NCBI GenBank assembly: GCA_963693285.1
Contig: OY848920.1
Coordinates: 1,997,135 to 2,061,134 of the forward strand
DNA: 64,000 nucleotides
Source of the DNA: Xestospongia muta
Taxonomy: Eukaryota > Porifera > Demospongiae > Haplosclerida > Petrosiidae
Reading direction: 5' to 3'
Position numbers and translations under genes: made by a program. Below the pieces are notes generated by a model. That model was not told where the DNA came from, ran no database searches, and was given only the letters and a program-made list of their open reading frames with translations. Of this stretch, positions 32,903 to 46,522 are shown piece after piece (the stretch's first letter is position 1; each line of letters begins with the position of its first letter).

Positions 32903-34074
32903 ATGCAGTCTAGAGCTTTGTTTGCTTTTTGTTGTTCAGTCTTTTACTTGTGGTGCCAGTTTGTTGGACTTACTCTATTTGTATGGCTGACTATAACAGT
33001 CTACATACTCAACATCCTCCCTCACTCTATGAACAATACTGTTGTAATACTGACAACAGTGGAAAGACTATTAAGTTAAGTGAAAATAACAGGATTAAAA
33101 TCATCTTTTGTCCAAGAAATCTCCCAAAATCTTGTGAAAGGATCTTTACATCTCTAAATTATTGTTCAAAGATTTTTGAAAAAAATGCTTCAGCTGTATC
33201 AGGATATTATGTTATGGAAGGATTGTCTGTTTATTGTGACTTGATATATTACATCAATAAACTTAATTTTAGTGATTGCTATGAAATATTTGAAAATAGA
33301 AGTTTCGTTCCATCAGGTTATTACACAATACAAGCTCCTAATGGTTCTCTCATATCAGTCTATTGTAATATGGAGGGTAGTAACTGTGATGGTAAAGGAG
33401 GTTGGATGAGAGTAGGCTACCTCAACATGAGTGAACCTAATGCTACCTGTCCTTCTGGTTTAACACAACAACAATATAATAATATTGATCATGATGTGTG
33501 TGGTTGTCCTAACTCAGGTCCATCTGCTCAAACTTTCTTTTCTATTCAAGGAATTCATTACAATAAGGTGTGTGGTCAACTTAGAGGATTCCAATATGGA
33601 TCTCCAGATGGCTTTGGTAATGGCAACAAAAACATTGATTCCTGTTATGTTGATAGTATTTCCATTACATATGGTAGTAATCCACGTAAACATATTTGGA
33701 CATTTGTTAATGCCTTAACTTTTGATAATGTACCCTACCCAAATGATTGTTGTCCATGTAATACTAATAATACTATAGCACCTGAAAATAAACCAAATTT
33801 TATTGGAGATGACTATTATTGTGAATCAGCCATTCCTCCTTATGTAAGTGGAAATACAGTATGATGGCAACATGTCTTATATGTCAATGATACATTATGG
33901 GATGGACAACAATGTGATGGAAATGAAGGACCATGTTGTACTAACCCTAAGATGCCATGGTTTATAAAGTCTCTTAATGTGATTACCAATGAAGATATTG
34001 AACTAAGGGTGTGTGGAAATGAAGATTATCCTAATGAAGATACTCCCTTGGATATTATTGAGCTTTACATTAGA
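32903..34074 (+). pseudogene. fibrinogen-like family member 4, broken by a start-region frameshift and an in-frame stop
   Basis: The sequence matches the other members through signal-like leader, head (PPSLYEQYCCNTDNSGK), two fibrinogen-like modules and the C-terminal domain. Two lesions are visible. The only suitable ATG, 32903, is in a different frame from the leader, so a one-base shift is needed near 32929. TGA at 33862-33864 replaces codons that read CAT AGA in its siblings. After that stop, 70 codons stay open to TAA at 34072 (DTLWDGQQCDGNEG...). It could still make a shortened protein from an internal start, but two independent lesions favour a pseudogene. Confidence 0.8.
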
Positions 34075-34509
34075 TAATTACTTTACGTTTGCAGTTACAA
34101 AAGTATACTCATATATGTATACACTTGATACAATATATAGACATCATTTGTTGTTAATATTACATTATCTGCTAGTGATTTTAAAAAATTGTTAATATCA
34201 TTTGTTTTCTGCTATAATGTTAGTATTGCTATTGATTTAAAGATATATACTTAGCTTATTTTCCTTAATGTTTGTCTAAAACTTTTGTTATTTAATTAAT
34301 AGGCCTAAACTTTCTATATTTTATATACATATAAATCATCACAAACAAAGAAAGATCAACAAATTGTTCACCTTTTTATTCTCTGTTTGTTTGTGGATTT
34401 AATTAAATAGCAAATTCATCATTTTGTTATTTTTATAGCTTTTTGAAGCATCTGTGACAAAAGTATGCTTGCCTCTTTTTTGTTCAACACAATGAGCTGC
34501 CACGTGTTT

Positions 34510-35772
<1,263 letters not shown>

Positions 35773-36374
35773 TGTGTATATACCTCTTAATATAAACTCA
35801 CTGTATTGTGAACTATATATTATAAAAGACTTTGAATAATGTAAATGGGATATATTAAGGGATTAATCAGTGTTTGATCCTACTCAATGTCTACTAGCAT
35901 GAAAGATCAAAAAGTTGTAGATTGATGATCACTCCCTTGATGAACTTCATTATATTTTATTATTGTCCTGAGGACAGCAATATAAAACTTAAGGATATAG
36001 TGAATACAATCAACAATGACTGGAATTTTTGTCAAGAAAATATTACTTTGTAGTTTTATTTAGACAGCAATACCGTCTTCATTGTTTTTGTTGTTGTTCA
36101 TGATAAAAGATAAATTAGACTTAAAACTTCAATTTTATTTTGAAATATGTATCAAATTTAGAATGTTTGTTTAATCAAACATACCAGAAAAGAATATACT
36201 CTTGTAGGATTGACATTGCAACTTGCCTTGTATTTTTATTTTTTTATTTAAAAGAATTTTAAAAAAATATATAGGTATGGCATATCAGCAATAGCTTTAT
36301 TTTATGTAATTATAATAACAGCAAAAAGACATCTTTATAATAGACATATTAAGTTTTTAGTGTTAGCTATAAAT
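35773..36374. other. intergenic, no gene seen
   Basis: AT-rich spacer between the CDC5L pseudogene and the 3' end of the minus-strand Cys-rich gene. No clear signal. Confidence 0.4.
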
Positions 36375-37072
36375 TTATCCTTTTTTACAGCAATAGCAAC
36401 GAGCACATGCAGCCACGCATACACCAATACCAATAGAACAAAGGAGCACAAGCAAGCCTATTGACACAAACACACCAATAAGAATCTCAGTGGTCTTGTT
36501 GTCAGTGTCTAGCTCTGTAATTAAAGTTCATAAATTACATTTCAATATGCAATAAATTATTTACCTACAGGACCAACTTTACATCTTGTTGTTTTTCCTG
36601 TGGAGGTACCATTATTTGTAAGACAATCTTGAGTGCAGTTGCATGTTTCATTGAAGTCACAGATTCCATTACCACAAATACTCACTTGTCTAATGAAGAT
36701 ATTATGGTTGGTTTCTATGTCTCTATTAGAGGTAATAAAACAGCATTTTTTAAATGCTTTTGCCCATCTTTTTGCATTACGTGGACTCTGTTGTATTTTT
36801 TCTGCACATTTTATTTGCGTTGAACAACTTCCACACTCAAATGATGTGCCAAACTGAAATCCTACTTTGCCTTTCCCTTCAGCGCTGCAGTAATTGCTGT
36901 CGCTACCAATGCCATAGACTTTTCCTGCACAGTTCACCTGATGAGTGTTGTTGCAGCATATATATTCGTAAGGAATGGTTTGTATTCCTTTTTCTTCAGC
37001 TCGATACACATTGCATGTAGATGCAGAACACAACGCTATCAGAGCTCCAGTCACCAGGAAAAAAAGAATCAT
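36375..37072 (-). CDS. small Cys-rich single-pass membrane protein
   Basis: Minus-strand exons 37072-36565 and 36514-36375, joined in phase 1, giving 215 residues. The signal peptide is MILFFLVTGALIALCSAS. The ectodomain has about 20 Cys, including YEYICCNNTH, CSAEGKGKVGFQFG, FKKCCFITSN and a CGNGICDFNETCNCTQDC motif of the type C-G-N-G-x-C...E-x-C-x-C...D-C. The second exon is a transmembrane helix (ILIGVFVSIGLLVLLCSIGI) and a very short tail CARCYCCKKG, whose clustered Cys could be palmitoylated. The layout recalls small receptor-modulating proteins such as Shisa, but I cannot assign it. It is the only minus-strand gene in this stretch, with intact splice sites. Confidence 0.75.
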
Positions 37073-38049
37073 CTTTGAATAAAATTATTTTTTGATCACC
37101 TTAGATCTGGTAATACTGAGCTATGTGCTACGTTTCTTTTATAGATTTTGCCGATATACATATTCAATAGATTTGACAATTCTGAGAATTAGGTATTAGA
37201 ATAATTATCATTCATTTAATGAATATTATTAATGATGATATGTTTGTGTCACATGTTTTCTAAGTTATTCACTAAATTATCGTTGAGCAGTATATCTAAA
37301 CTGAATGATAATATTAAATATAACTTGATTGATACTGTGTTTGACAGTTGGTACTTTTAGGGTTGTTTAGATGATTGTGACACCTGTTCAAAAATTTAAG
37401 ATTTGTTGGCAAAATTAAGTATGAAAAAGATTACACTTGGACATAGGATTTGTGTGATATCACTTTAAATTTAATACTGAGGGGATAACTCTTCATACTT
37501 CTCTAATTAAAGCTTTTTAGTGTATTAGCTTAAAATATTAAGGTGAAGTATGATGTATGCATTTTTTGTAAACACGATAATTGTCATTAGAAATTTAAAT
37601 GTGAGAAGGTGTATTTAACTTTCCTAATTACCTTGTTTAGATAAGGAATTATAAATGTATGTAACATTTCTAACCCATATGTTTAAAGAATTTTAGGAAA
37701 ATTTCCACTCTTCGTCTTGTGTTTTATTATTCCATCTTACATAGTGAATTCATTGTTGATTGTGTGGATTTTTTATTTGGCAAATATACATTGTCTTATG
37801 ATAGGCTATAAAATGTACGTGTCCTTTTATTGCTCTAAAATACTGTGCATCTTTAACACAAAAAATAATTTTATTTCAGTGCACTCCTATTTTGGTGGAT
37901 ACTTTAAATTGACAGGATGCTTTCTTTGAAATTGAAATGACGTATATCTATTTAGTTAGTAATCTGTATTCATTGTCTATTGAGTGATTTATACTAACTA
38001 AATTGTGATCAAAACTACAATATTGGCAGCAACTGAAATGCGTGAACTG
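37073..38049. other. upstream region of the Cys-rich gene, no gene seen
   Basis: AT-rich. The short open stretch at 37717-37929 shows no family features and is probably chance. Confidence 0.4.
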
Positions 38050-41000
38050 TCTGTTGGACTTTAATCATTATATCAAATCTATAGCTTCTGAGAGTCACTA
38101 AACAACAACTAAAGGACTTCATCAGTTAGTTTTATCATGCACTGACATGATTATACTATTATGAGTAACTATAACTGTTCACATAGGTATATGCAAACAT
38201 GTATACAAATTCTGACTATTTTCTATGTATAGTAAAACAAATGCAAGCCCACAAATAGAAAACATGCTTGTCAAATTAATTGAGCCTGTTCTGAGTTGAG
38301 GAATAACTAATCTTATTTATGGTTTTCCGAGAATTGTTTATTTCTATAGAACTAAATCTAAATTCACACCTTATTACGAACAGTGAATTTTTCTATTGAA
38401 ATCCCAGCATAATACATGGTTTGTAAAATGATACATCTATTGTTCTGTTTTATCATTAACTATTATATATTCATTGTGGACGGTAATGTGTATTGTGTAA
38501 CGATGTGAGTTTAATCAATAATATAGCTAGATATTCATAGAAATATTCTGATTCCTAGAAAATACAATTCTAAGAGTGTTTAACTTGAATTGGGACAATT
38601 ATAATATGATATTTTTTGTTTTTAAATTTAATTTGACCTTAGATTTTTTATGCAGATACTAAATATCTAAATATCATGTAATATATTTACATCTCAAACA
38701 ACTCCAAAGTAGTAATGGCAGTATTGACATCCCTACATAATAGCCACACAGAAGTACCTGTTAATGATTTTATATTGGATAGTTATATTTTACTGTGTTG
38801 TGAATAGATTCCTTTTTTGTTTTCATTGTTTATTGTATGTGACATTTGAGATTGACAATAGAAATTAACATACTAACATAGCAACTGGTAGATATTATTA
38901 CCTTTTTCATGAACACTTTCAATGAGCATGACTGAATGGAGCCTCTCACCTTTGTTCCTTGAAAAAATGTCTTTGAGCACTTCCATAGCTTTCGAAAGAC
39001 TGTTTGATCTTTAAAGCTGGAAATCATCCAGCTACTTCACATCAACAAGTAGTACCATTAATATAATCATAGAATGATTTTTAATATTATATTATTGTTT
39101 AGCTTTTGACTATCTAGTTTCGGATGCTTCCAATATGAAAAGAATGAATTTGGTTTGACACATTCAACAATCCAAAGTGGCAAAGTAATTGTACTCTTAT
39201 GATGGCCAATTTAAAGGTTTTGGGATGATAGTAAAACAATAGCAAGTCCATAAATGGAGAACATGTTTGCTAAATTAATTATGAACTTGTTCAGAAAAAA
39301 TGAGCTGATGACTAGCTAATTCTATTCATGGTTTTCTGAGAATTGTTTATTTCTATAGAACTAAATCCAACTTTGCACTTTATTATAATCAGTAAATTTC
39401 TCTATTCAAATCCCAGTACAATACATGGTTTGTAAAATGATACATCTATTGTTTTGTTTTGTTATTAACTATTACATATTCATTGTGCATGGTATTGTGT
39501 ATTGTGTAACGATGTGAGTCTAATCGATAATATAGCTAGATATTCATGGAAATATTCTGATTCCAAGAAAATACAATTCTAAGAGTGTTTAACTTGAATT
39601 CGGACAATTATAATATGATATTTTTGAATTTAAATTTAATTTGGCCTTAGATTTTTTATGCAGATACTAAATATCTAATTATCCTATAAAATATGGCAGT
39701 TAAAACATTTCAAACAACTCCAAAGTGGTAACAGCAGTATTGACATCCCTACATAATAGCCACACAGAACTACCTGTTAACGATTTTATATTTGATAGTT
39801 ATATTTTACTGTGTTGTGAGTACATTCCTTGTTTGTTTTCATTGTTTGTTCTATGTAATATTTGAGAGTGACAACTGAAATACGCTCATACCAACTAGCA
39901 GATATCATTACTTTTGTCATGAGCACTTTGAATGAGCATTACTGATCATAGTGTCTGACTTTTGTTACTTGAAGAAACATCTTTGAACAGTTCCATAGCT
40001 TTTGCAGAGTCCCTGAATAATCCAGTTCCTTTACATCAAAAAGTAGTACAATTAAGATAATGTTAGGATGATTTTATAATTATATTTTTGTTTAGATTTT
40101 GACAATCTAGTTCTGTATGCTTCCTATATTAAAATAGTGATTTTGGTTTGACACATTCAACAATGCAAGGTAGCAAAGTATGTATAATCTTATATTGGCC
40201 AATTTAAAGTTTCTAGGATCTCTAAACAACAAATAAAGCACTTTATAATAGTTAGTTTCGTCATGCATTATGTGATTATATTATTATCAGTAACTATATC
40301 TGTTCATATAAGTGTATGCAAACATGTATACAGCATCAGTTTTAAACCAAACAGAAATGCTAAATGCAACAATATAAATTCTAATAATTTGCTATGTATA
40401 GTAAAACAATAGCAAGTACATAAATGGAAAACATGTTTGCTAAATTAATTATGGACATGTTCAGAAAAAAATGAGCTGATGACAAACTAATCTTATTTAT
40501 GGTTTTCTGAGAATTGTTTATTTCTATAGAACTAAATCCAAATTCACACTTTATTACAAACAGTAAATTTCTCTATTCAAATCCCAGTACAATACATGAT
40601 TTGTAAAATGATACATCTATTGTTTTGTTTTATCATTTACTATTATATATTCATTGTGTATGGTATTGTGTATTGTGTAACGATGTGAGTCTAATCAATA
40701 ATATAGCTAGATATTCATAGAAAAATCCTGATTCCAAGAAAATATGATTATAAGAGAGTCTAACTGGAATTGGGACAATTATAATATGATATGATATTTT
40801 TGTATTTAAATTTAGTTTGGCCTTAGATTTTTATGCAGCTACTAAATATCTAAATATCCTATAATATATGGCAAATAAAACATCTCAAACAACTCCAAAG
40901 TAGTAATGACAGTATTGACATCACTACATAATAGCCACACATAAGTACCTGTTAATAATTTTTATATTTTAAAGTTACATTTTACTGTTTTTATGAGTAC
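38050..41000. repeat. three direct ~1-kb repeat units
   Basis: Units at about 38050-39208, 39209-40205 and 40206-41000 share long blocks: GTTTATTTCTATAGAACTAA, TTTGTAAAATGATACATCTA, GTATTGTGTAACGATGTGAG, ATTTTTTATGCAGATACTAA, CATAATAGCCACACAGAA and GGTTTGACACATTCAACAAT. Units are roughly 85-90% similar by eye. No unit has a long open frame, so they are non-coding tandem duplications or a large non-autonomous element. Confidence 0.85.
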
Positions 41001-41396
41001 ATTCCTTATGAAAATCTTCACTTTCTGTCTATCTGAACAGCTTTTCACTTTAGACTTCTTATGGGACTGTTTGCCTCATTAAACTGTTCCAACAAAGCAT
41101 TCTATCCTCAATATTGTAGCAGCAATATAGGGATGTCAATATATATCCTTCCCAATAAGTGTTTAATTGATCATTTGCCATTCCCAATAAAGCATGCAAT
41201 TATCTAAATGTGGGTTCTTTACCACACCCTCTTTAGTATCAGTGAAGAGACAAGGGTAAAAGTATTAATATGTGTGTATGTCTACTCTGTACATGTAATT
41301 TGGCTTAAAATATTTGGTCAGCATAGTTTAAAACATTGTGCCTTTACTAAAGAAATTCAGAGACATTAAGGATAAATGTAGAGAGAGTAAGAGTTG
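41001..41396. other. 3' flank of the transposase remnant
   Basis: No coding signal. It contains a CTCTCTTGCTCTCTC-like pyrimidine stretch at its right edge, which lies in the last exon of the minus-strand transposase. Confidence 0.35.
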
Positions 41397-42082
41397 TTAA
41401 ATATATCTCCTTCTCTCTTGCTCTCTCTTATACAGTGAGTTGGTGATGGTTACATCCAATAGGAACTTGAATATATACCTAAATAATAAATAATGTGTGA
41501 TAATGGTATTTTAATCTTTTCTTACATGTAGAATTTCCGTGATTTCATGCGCAGTTGGTAATACGAACGTAACTGATCAGCCTTGTCTACACCTCCCATG
41601 TACTTATTATATGAGGTTATATTGAGTGGTTGTTTTTTTACTTTATTTGGTTTCCTTTTTACATTGACAGTGCTGGTGGGATTGCAATTCATAGACATAA
41701 CATAGACAAGTCTTTTGTCTTTCAATGCTGTGACAACTACATTTCCGGCTTGTCTAAACATAAACTCTCCTTGATTGAGATGACCTAAATACAAAGTATG
41801 TACAAAGTATAACTTATCATTGCTTACCTTCTCTTAGTTGTTTGATAACATGTAGTATTCCAGCACGATTTACAGGAAATGTTCCACAGGAATAAAGGTC
41901 ACGATCAAGTAAGTGTTGTAGTAATGGTAGTGAAGTAAAGTAATTGTCAAAGTACACATGATGACCACGAGATAATTTAGAAGTGAGTTCCGATACGACC
42001 TTCATGCCTAGATTTTTTTCAACTGTATCACCTTCCTTGCCAATGTAAACTTTAAAGTCTAGGATATAACCATTGACTGAGT
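41397..42082 (-). CDS. piggyBac-type transposase, C-terminal part
   Basis: Minus-strand exons 42082-41828, 41784-41526 and 41478-41397 join with clean GT..AG ends in consistent phase. Visible piggyBac features: DSVNGYILDFKVYIGK, the catalytic-core strand HHVYFDNYFTSLPLLQHL, then GTFPVNRAGI, the MSMNCNPTS strand, YNKYMGGVDKADQL, RMKSRKFYMYIFKFLLDV and TNSLYK. About 190 residues of N-terminus, including the first catalytic Asp region, were not found upstream. The C-terminal Cys-rich zinc-binding tail is also absent, because the frame stops at TAA 41397. So this is a truncated transposase or a domesticated PGBD-like fragment. Presence of introns and open frames hints at some constraint or recent origin. 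Confidence 0.7.
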
Positions 42083-43308
42083 CTAAAAAATAATTTCTAA
42101 CTGTTGATTGGTATGACAACAAATATAGGCTGTTTGTGATTAGCTTGTAATGCTGTATACTAGATTAACTAAGTTAATTATAGTTCTATCACTCAGTTTT
42201 TCATAAGGTAAAACAAAGATATAGATACTAGCTATAATGCATAGTGTAGTATTATGTGATCACTTATTTCAGGTTTAGTACTTTCCTCTCTCTCTATTTA
42301 GACATTACATGTATCTTGATATGTTCAGCATAACAAGAAACAAATTTCTCTCTTTCATTTGGGTGTTTTTGAGGAACTTTACTTTTTTACTTATTTTTAA
42401 CAATTAATTTTAGTGGTTTTGATTCTAAAAGGTGTGTTATTATAACACTTTTGTTGTAATTCCAATTATCTATAATTAGTTACGTATGGTCACTCAAAGT
42501 TTACACAATGCATGCACAAATTAAGTTTTTCTATCTCTGGAATGTTATAATTATTTTTGGAGTCTTGTTGCAACATAGCAGTCCACATTAAGATGAACAG
42601 GTGTTTCATCTTTTTTTAGGTTGTTTCTCTTTAGAAGTTACATTTTTCCTTTTCTTTTGCTGAACTGGATCTGTGCTTAAAGAATGACATCAGATCTCTG
42701 ACATTTCAGAACATATTCATAACGAATGAATTTCTAAAGTTCTGAAATTTCAGAACATTAAACCTCTAAATAATAGCTTATTACTAATAACAAATAATTC
42801 ATTATAAAAAAAAAATTCAAATAATTTCTACTGTAGTGATTTGGTTCGAATTCTTTGAAACGATCTTCCATTTCTATGATGAAATGCAAAATGTTAAGGT
42901 ATTAGTAAGGAAATGTGAGCCATAGATCTACCTGTCATAGTTTATGTATTATATTTACACAAATGTCTGCAAATTAATACAGCTGATGAGAGATCTATAT
43001 CTTTGTGTATGTGTCCCACCATCAGAAAACCAAGCTCTAAATTAATACATAATTATTATTTAATAATGATGGTCTTCTACAGGTAAGAAAATGCCATACT
43101 TGTCTTCTTGTTTTATCAGCAATCCTTTGAAATAGTCTTGACATCTATTCTGTTTTCTACATGAATGAGCTTGACCTTTACCATCTAACTGCAGTTACTA
43201 CATCCTGAAAATGTTTGCAAATGGAATAGAAACAAGTGACATTATAGATAGAGTAGCTTACCATCTTGACTGTGGCAAACAATATGGCCACAAGGTAGAA
43301 ACTGGACA
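42083..43308. other. upstream of the transposase, no exon recognised
   Basis: AT-rich with no coding stretch. Near 42695-42760 the pieces TCTGACATTTCAGAACAT and TCTGAAATTTCAGAACAT form a local direct repeat around palindromic TGAAATTTCA. Confidence 0.4.
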
Positions 43309-43602
43309 CCATTAGCTGGAGAAAGTTATCCAAAATTTTAACCCCTTCTTTTTTGTTATTGAACTCCCACGTCAGCAGTTCTATCTTTAATAAAGGGCTT
43401 CCTCTAACTATCTTTGATCTACATTCGCCAAATACTGTTGATGTTTCAGGAGGTTCCAGTTCGATGATGGAGCAGCGACCAGGGCAATTGGAATCATTAG
43501 CTGCTTTGTTTACTGGTTTGAGTACAGAAGAGTTGCCACATGAAGAGACCACTCTTCAAAATCAGATGAGTGTTGTAGAAGTAAAAGAACATAGTGAGAT
43601 AT
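43309..43602 (+). repeat. block A of a large inverted duplication, left copy
   Basis: Matches the reverse complement of about 50087-50365. It includes an open stretch MEQRPGQLESLAALFTGLS, then EELPHEETTLQ, conserved in both copies with few amino-acid changes. It may once have been an exon. No family recognised. Confidence 0.8.
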
Positions 43603-43787
43603 GACTAGTTCAAAGTTTGCCTTAGTAAGTTCTGCTATTACTATGTGTTACTTACTCTATATTGGTATAGACTGTTCATATGTTTATTAGAACTACTGCA
43701 ATAATTGGACATGGACTACTGGCAGGTAAGTATTATCTATTCATACATCTATCTAATGTCCCACATAGCTATCTACAATATCTATCC

Positions 43788-44290
43788 ATCTCTATCCATT
43801 AATTTGTCTATCAATTATAACTTTTATCATCTGTCGGTATTCATCACCTTGGTTTTATCAATGAGTGTCCTTATAGTGGGTTTAGTAGTACTTGGTATGA
43901 GTATAAGATTAGAATATAGAACAAGCAACCTGAAATTATGGAAGCCGAGGACAGACATTCCAATTCCTATTTCTTATTTTAATCAAATGAGATTATACGG
44001 AGTTGGAGTGTATGTCCTCGGCTTCCGTAAATAACACTCATAGAATATACAACCAAAATCAGGAACCCAACCCAACTAGAAACATTTCACTGACACTTGA
44101 TTCTAAGAGACAGTTTGTGGTGCTTGTGCTCTGTGTTTTATTAATAACAAGAAAAGCCTAGAAATAGCACATATGCAGAGAATGGAATAAAGAATAAGAA
44201 ATTAAAAGTTATCAAGGTCGTTAATTGGAATTTTTAAAATACGCAAAGATGTGCGGAACAAATAGGAAATAGGAATTAGAATGTCCATCC
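43788..44290 (+). repeat. block B of the inverted duplication, with an internal foldback
   Basis: Matches the reverse complement of about 48960-49465. It holds an open stretch VLSMSVLIVGLVVLGMSIR with a hydrophobic run. Within it, GGAAGCCGAGGACAGACA (43942) and the reverse-complement partner TGTCCTCGGCTTCC (44014-44027) pair around about 50 bp. GGACATTCCAATTCCTAT recurs at the outer edges, so B looks like a foldback element in its own right. Confidence 0.75.
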
Positions 44291-44385
44291 ATAATGTTTT
44301 TACATAATGTTTTGTCATAATGTTTTGTCATAATCTTTTTACAGAAGATTTGCTAGTTATTGTTATTCATTACCATTTGTTTTAG

Positions 44386-44511
44386 AGTAATTGTGAGAGA
44401 TTTCTTGATAAGTATGTAGAATACGATGCAGTCATTTTAATGCTAGATGTTCTATTACTTCGGATTCAGCCGTATCGTCACATGATATTTAACTATGACA
44501 TCACTTCCTCT
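44386..44511 (+). pseudogene. ARV1: ARV1-like exon, isolated
   Basis: A phase-0 exon between TTTTAG and GTATGT encodes 42 residues: CERFLDKYVEYDAVILML, then LRIQPYRHMIFNYDI. This fits the ARV1 homology domain, where a Cys pair precedes DKYxEYD and YRH-x-x-FN. ARV1 is an ER membrane protein of sterol and GPI-lipid homeostasis. I find neither the N-terminal CxxC exon nor the following transmembrane exons nearby, so it is a fragment or a gene with unrecognised exons. It lies within the 1.47 kb that is present only in the left copy of the inverted duplication. Confidence 0.55.
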
Positions 44512-44528
44512 GTATGTCAACTACCTAA

Positions 44529-44640
44529 TATATATATATATATATATATAACAACATCCGTATGTTTCATATTGTTGTTTGTTTATATTCTGTTATCAAT
44601 TTAAAAAGATGTCTCCTTGAACCAAAATAATGATGACTGA

Positions 44641-44692
<52 letters not shown>
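44529..44692. repeat. TA and CT microsatellites
   Basis: (TA)n at about 44529-44551 and (CT)n with about 22 repeats at 44645-44690. Confidence 0.95.
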
Positions 44693-45069
44693 GACTAGGA
44701 CATCTCAAGAAAGCTAGTATTAGGGTAAGACTACAGATATAGACTTCTATCTAAGTCTTAATCCATATATTCAAATACTAAATGTACCGGTTATATGATT
44801 CAGATGATCACACATTTCAAGCTATTATACATAGCAATGATGGAAAAGAGACCAAATGTCACGTAATCATTCGTTAATAATGATTTATTAATAATACATA
44901 AATATGTAATAAAATCACACATAATAATGCTTGTTCTGTTGAGGTAGTTTTCTATTGATATTAACAGAATCTTATTTCCATATTAGGAAATAACTTGATT
45001 GTGTGAAGATGTATACAATAAAATTCACGGAGGAATTATTGACCTGATAATAGCTAAAGCACAAAGAGA

Positions 45070-45695
45070 AGGTATGTCTGGAGACCCAATACAGTAACCA
45101 ATCCATAACCTGTTTCAGCCTGCATGAACATGCTTCCTTAATATATTGCTGAAAATTAAAAAGGGTAAATGTGGAGGAGACGCGTTATTGTAAAGATAAA
45201 AATGATAAATAAATGATATTTAGCTAATGCCATTCTTTTTGTGTCCATTTGGACATAGCACTGAAAAGCCAGTTACAAAGGAGGAAGACATACCTGGTAT
45301 GGTGACAAAACTAGACCTAGAGTCTCTATAACAGTGACATTCATGTATACAGATATTTCATGTAACTTGGATGTCATTGAGAGAAAGATGTCATATAACA
45401 TTCTTTGTTTTTTTTCTAGTTGTTCAGTGGACTGGGTCATAGAATTACAAGCTAACCAACAAAGCTGGTCAATACAATTGGTTAAAAAGACTACATAGTA
45501 TCGTCAGCTGGTGACTGGTATTAATGCTGATCAAAAACCATCACTTAAGTTATATAATTCTGGTTTAACTATAATCGTTTGTTTCAGTCAACATTATTTG
45601 TGACATTACATTACAAAGATAAAGCCGTCGTACTTGTTGTTAACAATTTTGGAGCTAGAATAGATAGTGTACTGTAATGTTTTTATGTATTTAGA
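45070..45695 (+). repeat. block C of the inverted duplication, left copy
   Basis: Matches the reverse complement of about 49470-50086. It contains an acceptor-like TTTTTTTCTAG followed by an open stretch CSVDWVIELQANQQSWSIQL that may be an old exon. The other copy is equally open, but no family is recognised. Confidence 0.75.
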
Positions 45696-46447
45696 AGACT
45701 TTTAATTAATTAATTATTGATCAGATCAATTAAAAATCAATTAATGTTGGTCACGCGTGGTTGGAGCCTGCTATTATTTCCCGCCAAATTGTCACGAGTT
45801 TGTGCCTTGTGTTTGTCATAATGAAGCATGACAGAGATGTCTTGATATTATAAAAAAGACTCCATTTGCAAGCCTTTTTAGTTCACAGACCCCCGTGGGT
45901 CTTCGTCGCTACAACTCGTTTCTTCGTTCTCCACTTCGCCACTCTTCACGACTCGTCTCTTCGTTCTCCACTTCGACCCTCTACCGACTCGTTTCTTTGT
46001 TATTCACTTCGTTGGATCCCTCCTCTTCGCTAGATCATCCTTTTCATTTTCTTTTCTGTTCGTTTTTATTTAATTATTATTTTATTTATTTATTTTTTTT
46101 TAAATTTTATCTTTTTATTTTTGTTTATATCAATCAGTTGACTTTTCTCTTCGTTTCTACAGGACTCAATTGGATGTTACCACAAGTTGTCTGATGTTCT
46201 CTGATGTTGTTGACTGTTCTCTGATGTTCTCTGTGTTGTTGACTGTTCTCTGATGTTCTCTGTGTTGTTGACTGTTCTCTGATGTTTTCTGGTGTTTTGA
46301 CTGTTCTCAGTTCTTGGGATGTAAAAGATGAGTCGCTCTCCTGCCTGGTCTCTTCTGTCTTCTTCTTTCAAGCCTTCTTTCCTTTTCTTTTTCTTTTTCT
46401 TTTTATTTTTTTGGGCTATCCAGCCCATACAAACCCTATTCATCATC
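45696..46447. other. promoter-like and pyrimidine-rich stretch with minisatellites
   Basis: CACGCGTGG and TTTCCCGCC motifs at 45754-45783 precede TATAAAAAA at about 45849. TTTCCCGCC recurs at 47345 and 47408. Downstream are short repeats (TCGTTTCTTCGTTCTCCACT-like at 45912-46000; TGTTGACTGTTCTCTGATGT-like at 46197-46310, period about 36 bp). The open frames here are low-complexity and probably not coding. It may be the 5' end of an unknown transposon or of a non-coding transcript. Confidence 0.4.
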
Positions 46448-46522
46448 TTCCCCCTGCCGCCTGGCGGCCTCAAAAAAAAAATTTTTTTTTAAACATCCGA
46501 GGCCGCCAGGTGGCGGGGGGAA
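46448..46522. repeat. GC-rich hairpin with A/T loop
   Basis: CCCCCTGCCGCCTGGCGGCC (46450-46469) pairs with GGCCGCCAGGTGGCGGGGGG (46501-46520), with two mismatches. The loop includes A10 followed by T10. Such GC content is exceptional in this AT-rich window. Confidence 0.9.

Noticed and set aside
36629..37020. Plus-strand open frames
   Set aside because: Antisense shadows of the Cys-rich minus-strand gene, which has a signal peptide and clean splice sites.
43178..43552. Minus-strand 124-residue open frame overlapping block A
   Set aside because: The plus-strand reading is the one conserved in both block A copies; the minus frame is not clearly kept.
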